Source of the DNA: Niabella agricola | GTDB taxonomy: Bacteria > Bacteroidota > Bacteroidia > Chitinophagales > Chitinophagaceae | Direction: 5' to 3' | Assembly: GCF_021538615.1 (NCBI RefSeq) | Contig: NZ_JAJHIZ010000002.1 | Span: forward strand, 496,001-560,000 | DNA: 64,000 bases | Shown here: positions 60,860 to 64,000 of the stretch, piece by piece | Position numbering within the stretch: position 1 is the stretch's first letter | How the letters are laid out: each line of letters opens with the position of its first letter | Position numbers and translations under genes: made by a program | Notes under the pieces: generated by a model | Told to the model about the DNA's origin: nothing | Database searches by the model: none | What the model saw: the letters and a program-made list of their open reading frames with translations, nothing else

Positions 60860-61947
60860 AGGGTATTTGGAAATACGAGGCATTGCTTCCCGAAATTGCT
60901 GTAAAGCATCGCATCACCATGGGGGAAGGAAATACGCCACTGGTATCGTCAAAGAATATTGGTGCGCTTTTGGGATTGGATGCGCTTTATTTTAAATTGG
61001 AGAGCTTAAATCCAACGGGATCATACAAGGATCGTTTTGCAGCAGTGGTACTGTCGGCATTAAAATCGCGGGGCACTTCTTTTTTCCTGGCCACATCCAG
61101 CGGCAATACCGGAGCCGCCCTGGCTGCCTATGGTGCTGCAGCATCGATTCCCTGTTTTTTGGCTGTTGTGGATGGGGCACCTGCAAGCAAGCTGGAGCAA
61201 ATGGGCATTTACGGCGCCCGGATCTTTATGGTGAAAAATTTTGGTCTTACGCAATCGGTTACGGAAGAACTGATGAAGGAACTAAAGCGGCTGGCTATGG
61301 CGCATCATACAGATATTGCCATCAGTGCCTATTGCTATGCCCCTGCAGGAATGTCGGGTGTGCAAACGATCGCCTACGAAATAGCGGAGGAGCTGCCCGA
61401 TGTGCATGCGGTGTTTGTTCCCGCCGGTGGTGGCGGTTTAACACTGGCGATGATCAAGGGCTTTCAACGCTGGAAAAAATTGCATAAAGTATTTAAAACA
61501 CCCACCGTTTTTTGTGTGCAGCCCCAGGGTAATGATACAATTGCCGGAGCCCTGATGGATCGGCAAAAAACGGTAAAAGGACTGGCCCGGTGTACGAGCA
61601 GCATCAGCGGATTGCAGGTGCCGAACCTGCTGGATGCCAACCAGATCCTGGAGGCGGCAAAACGCGCAAAAGTAAGGGGGGCGCTTGTTTCAGACGCGGA
61701 GGTATACGAATGTCAGCAACAGCTGGCCGCAATGGAGGGCATCTATTGTGAGCCCGCAGGAGCGGTTGCGTTGGCTGGTTTAAAAAGGGCGGTTCAATCG
61801 GGACAGATCCGTAAAATGGACCGGGTGGTCTGTTTAGTTACCGGTCATGGGTTTAAGGATGTCCGGGGACGTCTTTTCCCTGCAGATAACTATATCCGGT
61901 TTGAACATACGGCCGAATCTATAAACTTTATCAAAAAATATATTTAA
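60856..61947 (+). CDS. Threonine-synthase-like PLP-dependent enzyme
   Basis: A 363-residue fold-type II PLP enzyme. The PLP lysine is in NPTGSYKDRF, the phosphate-binding loop is ATSSGNTGAALAAYGAA, and a serine/glycine loop is near VFVPAGGGGLTL. The family includes threonine synthase, threonine/serine dehydratase and diaminopropionate ammonia-lyase; beside a RidA gene, an ammonia-eliminating (imine-forming) reaction is more likely than biosynthesis. The TTG start at 60856 overlaps the SDR stop by 4 bp. Confidence 0.87.
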   Translation: MKGIWKYEALLPEIAVKHRITMGEGNTPLVSSKNIGALLGLDALYFKLESLNPTGSYKDRFAAVVLSALKSRGTSFFLATSSGNTGAALAAYGAAASIPCFLAVVDGAPASKLEQMGIYGARIFMVKNFGLTQSVTEELMKELKRLAMAHHTDIAISAYCYAPAGMSGVQTIAYEIAEELPDVHAVFVPAGGGGLTLAMIKGFQRWKKLHKVFKTPTVFCVQPQGNDTIAGALMDRQKTVKGLARCTSSISGLQVPNLLDANQILEAAKRAKVRGALVSDAEVYECQQQLAAMEGIYCEPAGAVALAGLKRAVQSGQIRKMDRVVCLVTGHGFKDVRGRLFPADNYIRFEHTAESINFIKKYI

Positions 61948-61950
61948 ACA

Positions 61951-62334
61951 ATGCATATAAAAAAAGAACCGCTGTCGGGCGATGCGATCCCCAAGAGTCA
62001 TTTGCCTTTTTCACCGGCCATCAAAAGCGGCGATTTCCTGTTTATTTCCGGTCAGGCCTCGGTAGACGGAGAAGGGAAAATAATAGCAGGAAGTTTTGAA
62101 GAAGAATGCCGGCGCTCCTTTGATAATCTGAAAAAGATTGTGGAAGGCGCAGGGTTAACCATGGATCATATCGTACAGGTGCGGAATTATGTTGCAGACC
62201 AGGAAGATCTTGCTGCATTTAATGAGATCTACCGTAGCTATTTTTCAGCGCCCTTTCCTGCAAGAACGACATTGATCGGTTGTTTGGGAACCATTTTGAA
62301 ATTTGAAGTAGAAGCTATTGCACGTTATGAATAG
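61951..62334 (+). CDS. RidA family reactive-imine deaminase
   Basis: A 127-residue Rid protein that hydrolyses enamine or imine intermediates set free by PLP dehydratases. Pattern: LPFSPAIKSGDFLFISGQAS, FEEECRRSFDNLKKIVEGAGL, VQVRNYVADQEDLAAFNEIY, FPARTTLIG with the substrate-binding Arg, and EVEAIARYE. Placed 3 bp after the PLP enzyme, it supports a deamination step in this pathway. Confidence 0.92.
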   Translation: MHIKKEPLSGDAIPKSHLPFSPAIKSGDFLFISGQASVDGEGKIIAGSFEEECRRSFDNLKKIVEGAGLTMDHIVQVRNYVADQEDLAAFNEIYRSYFSAPFPARTTLIGCLGTILKFEVEAIARYE

Positions 62335-62383
62335 GGTGCTGCAATCCGATTAAGAAACAGGTTAAGGCAATTAAAATATTAGG

Positions 62384-63880
62384 ATGAAAAAACGGGTGGC
62401 ACTGGTCGGCATTTATCACGAGTCGAATACCTTTAATAAACGGCTGACGGTTTACGAAGATTTTGTAAACAGTCGCTTATTGAAAGGTGCAGCCATTATT
62501 GAGCAGTATAAAAATGCCTATCATGAGATCGGCGGATTTATCGAGGCACTGGATAAGGACGCAATAGAGCTGGTTCCTGTTTTTTATGCAGAGGCAACAC
62601 CGGGTGGAACGATTGGTGCCTCCGCTTATCTGCAATTGAAGCAGGAATTATTGCAATTGCTGGAGGCTGTGCTTCCCGTAGATGCGGTACTGGTAGCGCC
62701 GCACGGAGCCGGAGTTTGCGAAACCTGCCCGGATATGGATGGCGATTGGCTGCTGGCCGTGCGTCAATTGGTAGGACCAACAACTCCCGTTGTGGGTACC
62801 CTGGACCCCCATGCCAATGTAAGCGTGCAAATGATACAACAAACGACGGCCTTGATTGCATATGCTACAAATCCGCATTTAGATCAGCGCCAAACCGGCA
62901 TAAAAGCAGCGCAATTGTTAAACCGGATATTGCTGGAAGGTTTAAAAGTGCAACAGGAATTACTCCAGTTGCCGCTTTCAATCAGTATTGAACAGCAAAA
63001 TACGAATACGGAGCCCTGCCGGTCCTTATACCGGGAAGTTCAGGATATAGCCACCGCTGAAGGAGTTATACAGGTGAGCATTATTCTCGGATTTCCCTAC
63101 GCAGATGTATACGAAATGGGCACCGCTGTAATTGTGGTTACCAGGCAGGGCGAAAATGCTACGCAGTTGTTTCCGGAATTAAGTGCCTGTTTCATGAAAC
63201 GCCTTCCGCAGTTTCGAGGGGAAAAACTGAATCCTGAAGAACTCCTTGAGCAGGCCCTGACAGCGGAACGGCCGGTGTTATTACTGGATATGGGCGATAA
63301 TGTAGGCGGAGGTTCAGCCGGAACAAGCATGTTCCTGATGGATTTGTTAGAAGCCGCTGGTGCAACGAAGGCGGTGATCTGTATGCACGATCCGGCAACG
63401 GTAAGGGCTGTTTCCGGCTTGAAGGCTGGAACAAGATCAGCGATCGCCTTTCATAGGCTGAATCCGTTAAACCGGGAACAAGCTTATAAGGTTACGGTGC
63501 TTGATCATCGCGATGGATCTTTCCGGGAACCTGCCCCCCGGCATGGCGGACAGGTACAATATGATATGGGGAAAGTGGCGTTGCTGAAAACGGATCAGGG
63601 GAATCTGATTGTTGTGACCACGTTTCGCGTACCGCCTTTTAGCAGCAGGCAGTTGAGCAGTTTGGGAATTGTACTGGAGGAGCTGAACTGGATTATTGCC
63701 AAGGGCGTCAATGCGCCTGTTGCTGCTTACCGGGATATTTGCCCGGTTATGCTACAGGTAAATACGCCCGGTGAAACCTGTGCAGATGCAACCCGATTTG
63801 ATTTTAAAAACCGCAGGAAACCACTTTATCCATTTGAAACAATTACCGGTAATGAAACAGGAAACCTTGCAGGAATTTAA
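62384..63880 (+). CDS. M81-family (MlrC-like) metallohydrolase
   Basis: A 498-residue protein of the MlrC family (named from microcystin degradation). Signatures: VALVGIYHESNTFN at the start with metal ligands, LVAPHGAGVCETCPDMDGDWL, TLDPHANVS and the C-terminal LLDMGDNVGGGSAGTSMFLM. The substrate is unlikely to be microcystin; many family members lie in catabolic operons with RidA, dehydratases and lactonases. The end of the gene overlaps the next by 29 bp. Confidence 0.9.
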   Translation: MKKRVALVGIYHESNTFNKRLTVYEDFVNSRLLKGAAIIEQYKNAYHEIGGFIEALDKDAIELVPVFYAEATPGGTIGASAYLQLKQELLQLLEAVLPVDAVLVAPHGAGVCETCPDMDGDWLLAVRQLVGPTTPVVGTLDPHANVSVQMIQQTTALIAYATNPHLDQRQTGIKAAQLLNRILLEGLKVQQELLQLPLSISIEQQNTNTEPCRSLYREVQDIATAEGVIQVSIILGFPYADVYEMGTAVIVVTRQGENATQLFPELSACFMKRLPQFRGEKLNPEELLEQALTAERPVLLLDMGDNVGGGSAGTSMFLMDLLEAAGATKAVICMHDPATVRAVSGLKAGTRSAIAFHRLNPLNREQAYKVTVLDHRDGSFREPAPRHGGQVQYDMGKVALLKTDQGNLIVVTTFRVPPFSSRQLSSLGIVLEELNWIIAKGVNAPVAAYRDICPVMLQVNTPGETCADATRFDFKNRRKPLYPFETITGNETGNLAGI

Positions 63881-64000
63881 TGGACCAATGGCTGTTTGGC
63901 AGCATCCTTTTTATACAGAGGGCCCCGTGGTGGATGCTACCGGTACACTGTTCGTAACCAATTTACAGGGCGGCCAGATTTTACGCATCACGCAGGAAGG
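63852..64000 (+). CDS. SMP-30/gluconolactonase-like protein (3' partial)
   Basis: The frame runs off the right edge. About 49 residues are visible: WQHPFYTEGPVVDATGTLFVTN followed by QGGQILRITQEG, the first blade of an SMP-30 propeller with the metal-ligand Glu in TEGP. ATG 63852 overlaps the MlrC gene; ATG 63888 is an alternative start. Such enzymes open sugar-acid lactones, which would fit the SDR in the same operon. Confidence 0.75.
   Translation, partial: MKQETLQEFNGPMAVWQHPFYTEGPVVDATGTLFVTNLQGGQILRITQE

Noticed and set aside
1..64000. tRNA, rRNA, CRISPR repeats, transposases, phage genes
   Set aside because: Looked for by eye on both strands and not seen; no repeat-spacer pattern or CCA-ended cloverleaf was found, although a covariance search was not possible.

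Overview
The window looks like a chromosome segment of a Bacteroidota bacterium, most likely family Chitinophagaceae. The evidence is a SusC/SusD pair, promoters with the Bacteroidota -7 box (TAnnTTTG), few Shine-Dalgarno sequences, PorT-like outer-membrane barrels and a YtxH/dodecin/BON gene set. The family assignment is inference. No rRNA, tRNA, CRISPR array, transposase or phage gene was seen.

Region 1 (1 to about 49.5 kb) is a stress or dormancy island. It holds two Hsp20 proteins, six double-domain universal stress proteins (USPs; three are frameshifted), two MgtA-like P-type ATPases, two BON proteins, two PNPOx-like flavin proteins and a zinc alcohol dehydrogenase. It also holds phosphoketolase plus acetate kinase, a CoA-transferase, PolX, a LigD-type ligase, an L,D-transpeptidase, cardiolipin synthase, an MlaEFD lipid transporter, a YciF-like protein, a phosphoribosyltransferase, an erythromycin-esterase-like protein, an eRF1-like (Balon/Rv2629-type) candidate hibernation factor, dodecin, YtxH and envelope proteins. 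The content resembles the mycobacterial DosR regulon and the Burkholderia cenocepacia low-oxygen-activated (lxa) locus.

The main discovery is a repeated promoter design. About 22 intergenic copies of a Crp/Fnr-type palindrome, TGAYnnnnRTCA, lie upstream of almost every transcription unit in region 1. Most sit 32-34 bp (centre to centre) from a TAnnTTTG-like -7 box, and a few sit 55 bp away, matching Crp class II and class I geometry. The likely regulator is encoded inside the island at 11926-12984: a receiver domain fused to a Crp/Fnr-type cNMP-binding fold and helix-turn-helix. A soluble PAS histidine kinase (654-2243) is a candidate partner. The motif also reveals a candidate small RNA (about 2439-2646) and a 51-residue membrane protein (8041-8196), and it corrects several start codons. 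No intergenic copy was found right of 49.5 kb.

Region 2 (49.77-64 kb) is a catabolic locus. It has a FadR-type GntR regulator, SusC/SusD on the minus strand, and a long plus-strand operon: DHDPS/NAL-type aldolase, sialidase-fold lipoprotein, SGNH hydrolase, AstE-like deacylase, short-chain dehydrogenase, threonine-synthase-like PLP enzyme, RidA, MlrC (M81), and SMP-30-like protein (cut by the right edge). Two near-identical palindromes (TATGTnnnACATA) lie at the predicted start points of the two divergent units and are probable GntR operators. The substrate is not identifiable from sequence.

A caution: single-base indels, mostly in homopolymers, break at least seven genes (14.7-21 kb and 43.9-44.8 kb). 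Several look more like sequencing errors than true pseudogenes.
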